A DNA stretch of 64,000 bases from a virus: positions 62,001-126,000 of IMG/VR virus record IMGVR_UViG_3300028840_008160; one strand, given 5' to 3'. Positions 27,558 to 36,754 of the stretch are shown here, in pieces. Under the pieces are notes generated by a model. The model was not told the origin of the DNA. It made no database searches and saw nothing but the letters and a program-made list of their open reading frames with translations. Position numbers and translations under genes: made by a program. Position 1 is the stretch's first letter; every line of letters begins with the position of its first letter.

Positions 27558-27644
27558 CTCTCTTCTGTTTCTTCCCGCCAAGGGTTTCTCATTATGTCTC
27601 TGGACTTGTAGATTTTTTTAGATTTAGGCAATGGATATGAATAT

Positions 27645-29009
27645 ATGGATAAGTTTGCAGATATTAGACTGTTAGTTTTCGAAGGTTGCTTAAAAGAGAC
27701 GATAAAGTTCCGTGATTTCAGCGTGGTCATTAGAACTTTAGGTCCTGCAGAGGAGAATTTTGTCATCGAGATGTATCAATGCTTGCCAAAAGAATACAAT
27801 TTATTGTCTGCAGTTGATACATTACAATACGCTGTGTACTCAATTAATGGCTGTTGCATTTCTGATGAGTTTCGAGCATTAATTCGTGATTGGCCGAAAC
27901 AAATTATCATAAAATTGTTTGAAGAATATTTAAAGCTTGTCGAGAGATCTCGGCAGGCATTTTCTTTGATCGAAGAATTTATTACTACTGACGAATCAAA
28001 ATTACGGTGGTCGGTTGTTAGATCAACTAAAACAAATCTTAATAGTGCAGTAATAACTGGCAATCCAAATTTTGAAAAAAGAGGATTGACGCAGATTCAA
28101 CAACTTTGGGTGTACTTGCATCAACAAGAAGATGCTGTCGCAAAAAATAAACTTGATTGGACTAGAGTTGAGTATATGACTGATAGTATATGCTCATTCA
28201 TTAATCCAAAAGCTATGAGGCAAGTACAGAATCAAAAGAAATTACAACAAGAAGAAGAAATGAAGCGACAGCATCGCGAAGAGATGAAACAGATTCAAAA
28301 TAAATCAGAGGAGAAAGTAATGATTGATAATACTGCGGATGATTTGTTTGATGCGATTAAGAAACGACCAAATGAACCAGCACATGTATACGCAGAACGT
28401 GTACAAAAGTCAGTAATGAATACATTAAAAGAAGACGATCATGATAGATTGATTCGTGAATATGAAGAATTTGAATTTTATAGACGTTTACGAATAAAGA
28501 AAGAGAATGTTAGAAGATCAAGGATATTACAAGAAAAGAGAATGAGTAAAGCTATTGTGATTGATTTACCTGAGGCTCCTAAAGGTATTCAAGTTGGTTT
28601 TCAACAAGTAGCCACATTAGGTGATGATGTTAATTTTGAAGAACGAATTGCTGAACAAGAAAAAGGTAATAAGTGGTTTGTAAATGGTGTTGATTATTCA
28701 GAAGTTATGTTAGTTACATCATTTTCAATGTTGAAAAATAGAGATAAGATTTTTGAAGAAGTAACAAATGAAAGTGATGAAGAGACACAACGATGGATTA
28801 ATATTTACATTGAAGCAGATAAAGAAAAATCAGAAGTTGAACAAAGAATTAAAGATGCATGGAATGGTTCTTCGTCAGATTCTTTATTAGATAAGCGTGA
28901 ACGAGTGTTATCTGGTGAAACAGTTAATTCGTTTGAGGATAGACAACAAGCAATGAAACAAAAGATTCAAAAACAAAATGAATTAGATGAAATCAGATTT
29001 GGAGGATGA
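27645..29009 (+). CDS. Tail assembly chaperone-like protein with long C-terminal extension, 454 aa
   Basis: Residues about 15-115 share a pattern with the next two proteins (FSVVIRTLGPAEENFVIEMYQ, YAVYSINGCCIS, IIIKLFEEYLKLVE), the layout of tail assembly chaperones that lie before tape-measure genes. After about residue 200 comes a highly charged coiled-coil region (QQEEEMKRQHREEMKQIQNK) and then a 230-residue acidic domain of unknown type. The start has only a weak ribosome site, and the gene lies 88 bases after the terminator. A scaffold fused to the chaperone domain is one reading. Its TGA overlaps the next gene. Confidence 0.55.
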   Translation: MDKFADIRLLVFEGCLKETIKFRDFSVVIRTLGPAEENFVIEMYQCLPKEYNLLSAVDTLQYAVYSINGCCISDEFRALIRDWPKQIIIKLFEEYLKLVERSRQAFSLIEEFITTDESKLRWSVVRSTKTNLNSAVITGNPNFEKRGLTQIQQLWVYLHQQEDAVAKNKLDWTRVEYMTDSICSFINPKAMRQVQNQKKLQQEEEMKRQHREEMKQIQNKSEEKVMIDNTADDLFDAIKKRPNEPAHVYAERVQKSVMNTLKEDDHDRLIREYEEFEFYRRLRIKKENVRRSRILQEKRMSKAIVIDLPEAPKGIQVGFQQVATLGDDVNFEERIAEQEKGNKWFVNGVDYSEVMLVTSFSMLKNRDKIFEEVTNESDEETQRWINIYIEADKEKSEVEQRIKDAWNGSSSDSLLDKRERVLSGETVNSFEDRQQAMKQKIQKQNELDEIRFGG

Positions 29010-29011
29010 AT

Positions 29012-29455
29012 ATGCTAAAAAAGTTTGATGACCCAATGGCAGCGATGCGAGCTGTTTCAGAGTTACAGCAACGGTCAAAAGAAGTACCAATTAATGATGA
29101 ATTTTCTGTAACAGTGCGAACTCTTGGAGCAAAAGATGAAACAGAATCATTTATTGACTGTATGCATCTTTGGGGTCAAGCATTTTTGTTGAAGCACAAA
29201 ATGGAAACATTATGTCGCGCAATTACATATATAAACGAAACGCCCATAGAATCAGTTAGTTTAGATGATAGACGACAAATTATTGGTCAATGGAATCAAG
29301 AATTAATTGATCAATTATATCTAGAATATGCTAAGATGTTAGGTTCAATTGATGATTTTATGAAAAAGATAGAATTAACTGCACAAACAAATGTTGTTGG
29401 TGTTAGAGAAGAAGAGATGAAAGCAGATTCAAATCAGGAGGAAAACAATGGCTAA
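29012..29455 (+). CDS. Tail assembly chaperone-like protein, 147 aa
   Basis: ATG 29012 is chosen over ATG 29006 because GGAGG (29001-29005) abuts the earlier codon but is six bases from the later one. The core (FSVTVRTLGAKDETESFIDCMH, ITYINETPIES, QELIDQLYLEYAKML) parallels its two neighbours. Chaperones of this type coat the tape measure before tube polymerisation. No slippery heptamer linking it to the next frame was found. Confidence 0.6.
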   Translation: MLKKFDDPMAAMRAVSELQQRSKEVPINDEFSVTVRTLGAKDETESFIDCMHLWGQAFLLKHKMETLCRAITYINETPIESVSLDDRRQIIGQWNQELIDQLYLEYAKMLGSIDDFMKKIELTAQTNVVGVREEEMKADSNQEENNG

Positions 29456-29873
29456 TAAAGATCCACTTGCATTGTTAAGATCATTGGAATCATATGGATA
29501 TCAAGAACGAGTTGTACCGATTGGTGATGTTAGTATTACATTAGCGCCACTTGGTGCAGCAGAAACAATTGAAGTGTTTGAATCTACTAATCAATATGAA
29601 GATACTGATGCATCAATTCAAAAATTAAAACTTGAAGCTGTTGCTAGATCAATTATTAAAGTAAATGACATATCATTAGATCCAAAAGGAATGCTTGAAG
29701 AAAAACAAAAAATAGTTGGTTCATTTGGTGATGAATTGATTGATATATTATTTGATGAATATTGCCAATTGGATAAGACAATCAAAGCTTCAGTTGTGCA
29801 AAGAGAATCTGCTGTAGTTGATTTAATTAGAGAACCAAAAGAAAATATTGAGTCTAAAAAGGATGAAATGTAA
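29448..29873 (+). CDS. Tail assembly chaperone-like protein, 141 aa
   Basis: Third member of the paralog set: VSITLAPLGAAETIEVFEST, IIKVNDISLDPKG, DELIDILFDEYCQLD, then an acidic disordered tail. It starts eight bases inside the previous gene behind AGGAGG and ends in TAATG overlap with the tape-measure gene, the classic place for a tail chaperone. Confidence 0.65.
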   Translation: MANKDPLALLRSLESYGYQERVVPIGDVSITLAPLGAAETIEVFESTNQYEDTDASIQKLKLEAVARSIIKVNDISLDPKGMLEEKQKIVGSFGDELIDILFDEYCQLDKTIKASVVQRESAVVDLIREPKENIESKKDEM

Positions 29874-32800
29874 TGGCAAGAGAATCAAAAGTTAGATTAG
29901 ACGTCGAGTTCGGCGATGTCAGTCAAGCTGAGATTGATAAACTTGGTAAACAAGTTAAAGAAGGATTAGAGAGTGTAAAGCTTGATCCTACTTGGGCTCA
30001 GAAATATGCAGACGTACGAAGTGAGATTGTTCGTTTACAAAAAGAAGGTACTGAACTTGAATCATCTCGCAAAAAAACTATTGGTGAAATTACAAAATTA
30101 GAAGCTAGAAGTTTATCTAATAGAGAAAAGATGCAACGCGTTACTGATACTATCACTAATACGCAAATAGATAGTGCAAGATTAGAGCAACGATTTGCTA
30201 GACAACAATTTGATTTACAAAGTAAGATTAATGCTGACACAGCCAAATTAAATGATCTAAAAGAATCAGGAATGGATGATGAAAAGACTATAGCAGAAAT
30301 GCAAAAGTTACGTGATAGAATAACTAGTAATACATTAAAGAAGGAAGACTTAATTACTCAGCAAAAACGATTGGCTCTTAGAACTACTGAAAAAACAGTA
30401 AAATTGAACCAACAATTAGATGAAATAGAATCAGAAGATGTTAGACTGAACAAAGAAATAAACAGCTTATTGAATGATCGTAATACTAGTGTAGATAAAC
30501 TTAGAAGTAATCAAGATGCTATAATTGAACAGCAAAGAACTGCAGCTGGTCTTGAAAATCAACGAATAGCAACGCAGCAAGCTATTGCTGCAGAAATTAG
30601 AAAAGCAGATCCTTCAATATCGCAAGAAGACGCACTCAAACGAGCCAAGGAAATGTTGCCTATTGTTGGTAAACAATCAAAATTTGAACAAAAAAACGAA
30701 CAATTGTTAAAGCGAACAAAGAAAGATAGAAAAGCTATTCTTAAAGATAGATTGACTGAATTAACTATACATGATAAAATGTTAAAACGGCAAGGCATTG
30801 GTTTTATGGAACGCCGAAAAATAATTGGCGCTGAAAAAGTCAATGCTAAAAAATCATTAGGCTTAGTATCTGTTAGAGAACAAGCTACAGAAAAAGCTGC
30901 TAAAGGTATGGGAAAGGCTGTCTCTGGTCAACTTGGGCAAATTGCAGCTGTTGTTGGTAAACTGGCTGGTCCATTAATAGCATTAGGCGGCATTGCTGGG
31001 TTTGTGATGTTAATGCTTCAATATAATAAACAGATTATGGCTGCAAGAAAAAATCTATTTACATTGGCACAAACAGGTGATGCAACATGGAAGAAAATGG
31101 AAAAAGGACAGACAACTACCATTGGTCAAGTAGAAGCTTTTAGAGGATCATTACGTGGTTTATGGGGTCAAGTTGGAATGACATATGAAGACGCATTAAA
31201 AAATGTTGGTGCGTTAACAAAAGCTGGAATTGAACTTGACGTTACAACAGCAAAGGGAAGAGAAAGTTTTACAGGTTTAATGGCTGATGTTGAAAGTATG
31301 GCGTTAATGTCTGGTCAGTCGTTTGAAGAAATGGCCGCCACTGTCGGTGAATGGAAGACAGAATTTAGAAAAGATGTAGATGAAATGTCTGACACGTTTT
31401 TGTCACTTAGAAGTAGTGCGGCAAAAACTGACATTATGACAACTAGATTCTTTTCTAGTGTCATGAATGCTGCGCAAGGTTTGGCTATTTATGGTACGCA
31501 GATTGAGGATGTAGGTACGGCATTTGCCGCGTTGACAAATGGCGTGAAGATGCCTCAGAAAGAAGCTTCAAAATTAGCGAGCGAAATGATTAATGCTACT
31601 GATCAAATGTCTTCAGCACAAAAAGTAATGGTTGCACAAATTGGTGGTGCTAAAGGATTACTTGAAGAGCAACGAAAAAGTAAACAAGAAGAAGTTGATA
31701 GACTTGAACTTTTAGAAAAACAAGGCAAATTAACAGCTGCTAGTAGAAAAAGTCTTGAAAAGAATCGTGGAGAATTACAAGAGATTAATACATTATTGAC
31801 TACAAAATATCCAGACGAACTTGAAGCACAAACTAGATATTTTGAAGCGCTAGATCCTGGACAACAAATTGAACTACGTTTAAGAGCTTTGTCTAAAGCT
31901 GCGCCAGATATGTTTAAAGATGTTGATATTGCTGATCCTAAACAATTAGCTGGTGCGCTGGCTTTGAATAGAGAGAAAATGGCTGAAGTAGGAAAGCAAT
32001 TTGGTTTTGATAAGAAACAATTAATGTTAGTTGAACAATTAGCTAAAGCAGGAACTAGCATTGCAGATTTGCCGACTAAAATGGCTAAAAAAGAAGAAGA
32101 AGCAGAAAAGAAAAGACTTAAAGCTCAAGAACGCCGACAAGCAAGTATAATTCAACAAGGCACAAAATCAATAATGGATTCGTTGGGTCAAAAAATAGGA
32201 TATTGGGTTGAACAGATTTATTTGTGGCTTGAAGAAAAGATGATTCCGTTTTTTGAGATGGTTGCTGATTATTTTGGAAAAGATTATAAATATAAAGATG
32301 CAACTGCTGCTAAGTTAGCTGAAAGGATTAAAGAACTAGAAACTGAAGAAACAAAATTAGCTACTAGACAAAAAGAACTAGAGACTAAAGAAGCAGATGC
32401 AGGATTAACAAAAGACGAAGAAAAAGAATTGGCTGCAGTTAAAGAACGGCGCGGTGCTATACGTGTTGCAAAGAGCGGTATGGAAAGTCGACTTGCCTCT
32501 TCAAAGGAAGAAAAAGGCAGTGGACTAGGAGGCAAAGCTGCATCATTTCTTACAGGAGGTTTGTTAAAAACAAAAGAGAAGCAGTCAGCTGAACGTAATT
32601 TAAGAGCACTTGCTCAAGAGAAACGATTAGCTTTACAAAGTGCAATTGGTAAAGCTGGGTTTGATAAAGCAACAAAAGAATTTGCTGATTATGCTTTTAG
32701 ATTGTTTAGTAGTCATCCGTATATGACTAAAATTGGTGAAGGTGATGATAAAGCACAAAAGTGGTTGCGTAACAACTGGGATGAGTTAGTTATGCGTGTA

Positions 32801-33313
32801 TCTCAAGGGTTTATTCCAGTATCATTAAGCGCAAAAACTGGCGATGTTAGAAAGCTATTTTCATCATATTTAGGATTTCAAAAGGGTGGGTTTACAGGTG
32901 TTGGTGAACCAGGTAAGATTGCTGGATTTGCTCATAAAGGTGAGTTTGTTTTTGACAAACAAGCGACTGATAAAGCTGGCCCAGAAAATCTAGCAAATTT
33001 AATGACAGCAATAAAAAGCCCTAGTGCAGATGTGCCGTCAGCTGCGACATCAATTAATCAAGCACCGATTGATGTTGATACATCAATGCGAGCATTAGTA
33101 TCTATAATGAATTTTGATGGTATAATTAGTGCAGTTAATAGATTGCCTGGTGCAATAGCATCTGCGATGCCGGCTACTCAGGTTGCCGGCGGTGCAGCAG
33201 CACAAAATAATGTGACAAATAATGTTACACTAAATGTTAATCAGCGCGATAAACAAGAAATTGAACAGATTATTTACAAAGTATTATATGATAAAAGTGG
33301 AGCTAATATCTAA
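29873..33313 (+). CDS. Tape measure protein, 1146 aa
   Basis: Residues 1-330 are nearly all heptad-rich coiled coil. Residues about 350-385 form a hydrophobic segment (VVGKLAGPLIALGGIAGFVMLMLQ region) as seen in tape measures that reach the host membrane. Long helical stretches follow (EEQRKSKQEEVDRLELLEKQG, RIKELETEETKLATRQKELE). The C-terminus is glycine/alanine-rich and ends in NNVTNNVTLNVN. It sits directly after the chaperone-like genes and before hub genes. With the usual 0.15 nm per residue, a tail of about 170 nm is expected, an inference that ignores non-helical parts. Confidence 0.88.
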   Translation: MARESKVRLDVEFGDVSQAEIDKLGKQVKEGLESVKLDPTWAQKYADVRSEIVRLQKEGTELESSRKKTIGEITKLEARSLSNREKMQRVTDTITNTQIDSARLEQRFARQQFDLQSKINADTAKLNDLKESGMDDEKTIAEMQKLRDRITSNTLKKEDLITQQKRLALRTTEKTVKLNQQLDEIESEDVRLNKEINSLLNDRNTSVDKLRSNQDAIIEQQRTAAGLENQRIATQQAIAAEIRKADPSISQEDALKRAKEMLPIVGKQSKFEQKNEQLLKRTKKDRKAILKDRLTELTIHDKMLKRQGIGFMERRKIIGAEKVNAKKSLGLVSVREQATEKAAKGMGKAVSGQLGQIAAVVGKLAGPLIALGGIAGFVMLMLQYNKQIMAARKNLFTLAQTGDATWKKMEKGQTTTIGQVEAFRGSLRGLWGQVGMTYEDALKNVGALTKAGIELDVTTAKGRESFTGLMADVESMALMSGQSFEEMAATVGEWKTEFRKDVDEMSDTFLSLRSSAAKTDIMTTRFFSSVMNAAQGLAIYGTQIEDVGTAFAALTNGVKMPQKEASKLASEMINATDQMSSAQKVMVAQIGGAKGLLEEQRKSKQEEVDRLELLEKQGKLTAASRKSLEKNRGELQEINTLLTTKYPDELEAQTRYFEALDPGQQIELRLRALSKAAPDMFKDVDIADPKQLAGALALNREKMAEVGKQFGFDKKQLMLVEQLAKAGTSIADLPTKMAKKEEEAEKKRLKAQERRQASIIQQGTKSIMDSLGQKIGYWVEQIYLWLEEKMIPFFEMVADYFGKDYKYKDATAAKLAERIKELETEETKLATRQKELETKEADAGLTKDEEKELAAVKERRGAIRVAKSGMESRLASSKEEKGSGLGGKAASFLTGGLLKTKEKQSAERNLRALAQEKRLALQSAIGKAGFDKATKEFADYAFRLFSSHPYMTKIGEGDDKAQKWLRNNWDELVMRVSQGFIPVSLSAKTGDVRKLFSSYLGFQKGGFTGVGEPGKIAGFAHKGEFVFDKQATDKAGPENLANLMTAIKSPSADVPSAATSINQAPIDVDTSMRALVSIMNFDGIISAVNRLPGAIASAMPATQVAGGAAAQNNVTNNVTLNVNQRDKQEIEQIIYKVLYDKSGANI

Positions 33314-34029
33314 TGCCAATATCTAATGTTATATCTGGATTAAATGATGTTGCTAGTTTTTTGACTGAAACTCAGCAACGCGTGAATAGAGATGTGCAAC
33401 AGTATACAGGTTTACCTATACCGTCACAACAAAGTGGGACTATTGTAAATAGGAAAGCAATAATATGGCAAGTAACTGGATTGCCTAGCACATTACAAAT
33501 ACCTGATTTAATAATGAAAATTAATCCTAAAAATTTGTCATCCAAATATACACAATTAATAAATAGAAAACGAACACTAGCAGGATTTATTGAAGAACAT
33601 TGGGGAGAACAATTAGATTCATTATCTGCTGGGGGTCAAACTGGTCAGTTTTTTGGTCCTATAGGGTTAACAGATGATAGAAGACGAGATACAGATGCTT
33701 ATGATAGATTTCGACAATTAGTGGCTATTTATAGAAATAATGGTTCAGTCTATGATACTAGAACAGGGAAAATTATTGCACAGGGTGCAGTTGTAATGAA
33801 TTATGACAATTGTGTATACGCTGGATATTTTGAAAGTTTTACAATTATCGATTCTGCTGACAGACCATTCAGTCTTAATTATGATTTTGCATTTAAAGTT
33901 GTTAGAGAAATTTATCCTGGTCGAATCAAATCATTTGCTAATGTTACTACTGTTCCAAGAGTTGGAGCTCCTAGAAATGATAGAGTAACGATGGATATTA
34001 CAACTTTTTCTGGGGGTAATGAAGCATGA
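33313..34029 (+). CDS. Baseplate/hub-associated tail protein, 238 aa
   Basis: Pattern of a conserved large-phage tail protein found between tape measure and hub: MKINPKNLSSKYTQLINRKR, FIEEHWGEQLDSLSAGGQTG, FFGPIGLTDDRRR, LVAIYRNNGSVYDTRTG, and a C-terminal beta domain (YAGYFESFTIID, LNYDFAFKVV). The next gene is a diverged paralog. It probably forms part of the ring connecting tube and hub. TGGAG precedes the start. Confidence 0.6.
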   Translation: MPISNVISGLNDVASFLTETQQRVNRDVQQYTGLPIPSQQSGTIVNRKAIIWQVTGLPSTLQIPDLIMKINPKNLSSKYTQLINRKRTLAGFIEEHWGEQLDSLSAGGQTGQFFGPIGLTDDRRRDTDAYDRFRQLVAIYRNNGSVYDTRTGKIIAQGAVVMNYDNCVYAGYFESFTIIDSADRPFSLNYDFAFKVVREIYPGRIKSFANVTTVPRVGAPRNDRVTMDITTFSGGNEA

Positions 34030-34574
34030 ATATTTTGGGTTGCAAATTACCAGTCAAACCAATGTTTTTTGAACTTGAAATAGATGAACCACCGCCAGTA
34101 TTGGCTTTAGCTATTAATCCTAGAGAATTTTCAAAAACGATGGCTAAAAGAGTGACTCAAAGTCGACATAGAGCTGAAATAAGAGATAAAGGTGCATATA
34201 CAAACAATTTTGCATTTGATGAATTGGATGTATTAAGTTGTTCTGGCACATCAGCAATGTTTTATGGTCAAAATGGTTTGACTGTTGATGATAGACGTAA
34301 TTCATTAGGTTTTAGAAATTTGAATAGTCTGGTACAAATATATCGTAATAATGGTCGAAATTATAGAAAACGGCCGACAAATGATGCACCATTAGTAACT
34401 GGTGGTAGTGGATTAATCGAAACTGTTGGTCGTGTTATTATTGCTTTTGATGATTTTATTTATAGAGGATCGTTTGATTCATTTTCATTAGATGAAACTG
34501 ATGACAAACCGTTTAATATAAGTTTTAGTTTTCAATTTACAGTTAGTAATACAATTGATGTGAGAAATCCATGA
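34026..34574 (+). CDS. Paralogous baseplate/hub-associated protein, 182 aa
   Basis: Shares with the preceding protein the INP opening, a FYGQNGLTVDDRRNSLGFRNL segment, SLVQIYRNNGRNY, and a C-terminal FIYRGSFDSFSLDETDDKPF-NISFSFQFTV. It is shorter at the N-terminus and lacks the EEHWGE motif. The two genes overlap by four bases (ATGA). A tandem duplication followed by divergence is likely, giving two ring layers or a hetero-ring. Confidence 0.6.
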   Translation: MNILGCKLPVKPMFFELEIDEPPPVLALAINPREFSKTMAKRVTQSRHRAEIRDKGAYTNNFAFDELDVLSCSGTSAMFYGQNGLTVDDRRNSLGFRNLNSLVQIYRNNGRNYRKRPTNDAPLVTGGSGLIETVGRVIIAFDDFIYRGSFDSFSLDETDDKPFNISFSFQFTVSNTIDVRNP

Positions 34575-36745
34575 GTGATCGAAATTTATATCAACAAGCT
34601 GATGTACAAGCCTTAGCACCTGATGCTATAATCTTTATTGATCAGAGTGATGGTCAAGGCCGTAAAAGAACTATTAACTTGAAAACAATTAATAATGGTA
34701 AGATTGAAGAAGCTCCTGTTGATTTTATGAATTTTGTGACAAATATATCAGTATCAAAAGGTATTGACAGTGTACCAGGCAGCGCAACTATTTCAGTTAG
34801 AACACCGAAGCATATGGCAGATAATTTTTATGGAAGTGTGAAAGATGCATTGTCGACTATGGATGAGATTGAAATATATATGAAGGGTCGGTTTCTTTAT
34901 GAGAATAAACCCCAATATTACCCAGTATTTTGGGGCGTAATTAGTAATTTGACTGAAGGTATTACTGCAGGTGATTTAGCTTCAGTGACTATTACATGTC
35001 AAGATATGATGAGATGGTTGGCTGTGACTAAAGTCAATATTAGTCCGTCAGCTTTAAATTCAAGAATAAATCATGATCCAACAGGGCAAGTGCCTATAGA
35101 ACAACAAAATACTGAAGTGAAAATTCATCCATTTTCTTCTTATTTTGTAGGACTTAGTACGCCAGGCATTATTAGAGAATTATTTAACTTATCGACTAGT
35201 GCTGCATTTTTGGCACCTAGAAATATTCAACAACGAGGTTTTCTTGAGCAAGAAAATGCTGAGCCAGAAATTGTTGACGATTTAGCACCGACAGAAAGTC
35301 AGTTAATTAAATTGTGGCAACAAAAATTTAATAGATTGTCTAATGCATTTTATATATTCGGATTTGATGGTTACACGACACAACCATCTGCGCCGTTTGG
35401 CATTCCTGATATTGCATTAAATGTTGAAGCATATGCATCAATATACGGATATGCGACTCAAACAATTAAGACATATGATGATGCTGGTAATCAAATAGGA
35501 ACTGAAAGTGTAAAACGGCCATTAATTGATATGACAAAATTGTTTCCGCAGGATGCTGCTGCTTATGCAGTGCAGACACCGCCGATTTTCTCTTCCAATT
35601 TTCAAAATAGATTGGATATCGCTAATGAAGTAAAAAATCAAATTCATTTTGAATTTTTTCAAGATGTTGATGGCACTATTGTGTTGAAACCTCAATTTTA
35701 CAATATGGACACTCGTGAAAACCAAATATATGTTATTGAAGATATTGATATAACAAATTTTAATGTGATTGAAGATGAAAGTCAAATAATTACTAGAGTT
35801 GATGTGACTGGTTCGTTTGTGACTGGTATGTCGGCAGGTGCAGCAGAAAGCGCAAATCCACAATATGGCTTTGCTGTTGATTATGATAAATTAGCAAAAT
35901 ATGGTCTTAGGGATATGTCGCTTAATACAAATTTCATCACTACTGGTGATGACGCTATTTTATATGCGCAAAGAGAACTTGCAAGAAAGAACAGTTTAGT
36001 GCATAATGGATCAATTACAATTCAAGGTAGACCAGAAATAAAGTTGGGTTATCCTGTGTATATACCAAGTAGAGATTCATTTTATTATGTTACTGGAATA
36101 TCACATTCATTTGCATTTGGCGGTTCATTCGACACAACACTGTCTGTGACTGCATTTAGACAAAAAAGGACTGACAATTTAGGCAATTTATTAAAAAATC
36201 TATATGTTGAAACAGATGGCTCACCTACAACGCAGACTGACGATCAAGGTAAAGATACAACGCATGATGATGATAATGTAATGAATAATCTTACAAAACT
36301 TTGTGCTGCAGATGCTGCAAATCAGTTTACAGCTTCAAGACCAAATTATAGATTGAAGTCTTTAGACAACATATTACAATATCAAGGCACATTCAGATAT
36401 ATTAAAGATGAAACTAGAGATGAATATGATCCTCGAAAATATCAGCAAGTGACTGATAATGAGGGTTATATGTTAATAGGCAATGGATATCCGTTTGGTA
36501 AAGACTTGAAGTTAACTGAAGATTTCAAGATTAAACTTAAGACAGCTACTGGTGAAGAAGCTGCTGAAATTGCATCAAAAATGCAAGTTCAAACTGCCGG
36601 CAGTAATAGTCCACAAAGTACATTGCGTTATCAGCAACCATTAACGCTTGAACAAGTTCAAAGTGTTGAAGTTATGACAGCTAAAAGTGAAATTGCTATT
36701 AATATGAGACCATCACAAGATGCAACAGATGATAATAATGGATAA
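34571..36745 (+). CDS. Baseplate hub protein (gpD/gp27-like), 724 aa
   Basis: The N-terminal 180 residues fit the first hub domain (FVTNISVSKGIDSVPGSATI, IEIYMKGRF, YYPVFWGVISNLTEG, LASVTITCQDMMRWL). The region about 340-530 fits the later hub domains (QIHFEFFQDVDGTIVLKPQF, DITNFNVIEDESQIITRVDVTG, GRPEIKLGYPVYIPSRDSFYYVTGI). The hub is the trimeric platform that carries the spike. The C-terminal 190 residues are an extra acidic region. Spike gene directly downstream supports the call. Confidence 0.75.
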   Translation: MSDRNLYQQADVQALAPDAIIFIDQSDGQGRKRTINLKTINNGKIEEAPVDFMNFVTNISVSKGIDSVPGSATISVRTPKHMADNFYGSVKDALSTMDEIEIYMKGRFLYENKPQYYPVFWGVISNLTEGITAGDLASVTITCQDMMRWLAVTKVNISPSALNSRINHDPTGQVPIEQQNTEVKIHPFSSYFVGLSTPGIIRELFNLSTSAAFLAPRNIQQRGFLEQENAEPEIVDDLAPTESQLIKLWQQKFNRLSNAFYIFGFDGYTTQPSAPFGIPDIALNVEAYASIYGYATQTIKTYDDAGNQIGTESVKRPLIDMTKLFPQDAAAYAVQTPPIFSSNFQNRLDIANEVKNQIHFEFFQDVDGTIVLKPQFYNMDTRENQIYVIEDIDITNFNVIEDESQIITRVDVTGSFVTGMSAGAAESANPQYGFAVDYDKLAKYGLRDMSLNTNFITTGDDAILYAQRELARKNSLVHNGSITIQGRPEIKLGYPVYIPSRDSFYYVTGISHSFAFGGSFDTTLSVTAFRQKRTDNLGNLLKNLYVETDGSPTTQTDDQGKDTTHDDDNVMNNLTKLCAADAANQFTASRPNYRLKSLDNILQYQGTFRYIKDETRDEYDPRKYQQVTDNEGYMLIGNGYPFGKDLKLTEDFKIKLKTATGEEAAEIASKMQVQTAGSNSPQSTLRYQQPLTLEQVQSVEVMTAKSEIAINMRPSQDATDDNNG

Positions 36746-36754
36746 GGAGTAATT

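Noticed and set aside
29840-29880. Programmed frameshift from the last chaperone gene into the tape measure
   Set aside because: The A-run near the end (TCT AAA AAG) does not form a proper X-XXY-YYZ slippery site in the reading frame, and the tape measure has its own ATG and AAGGA leader.
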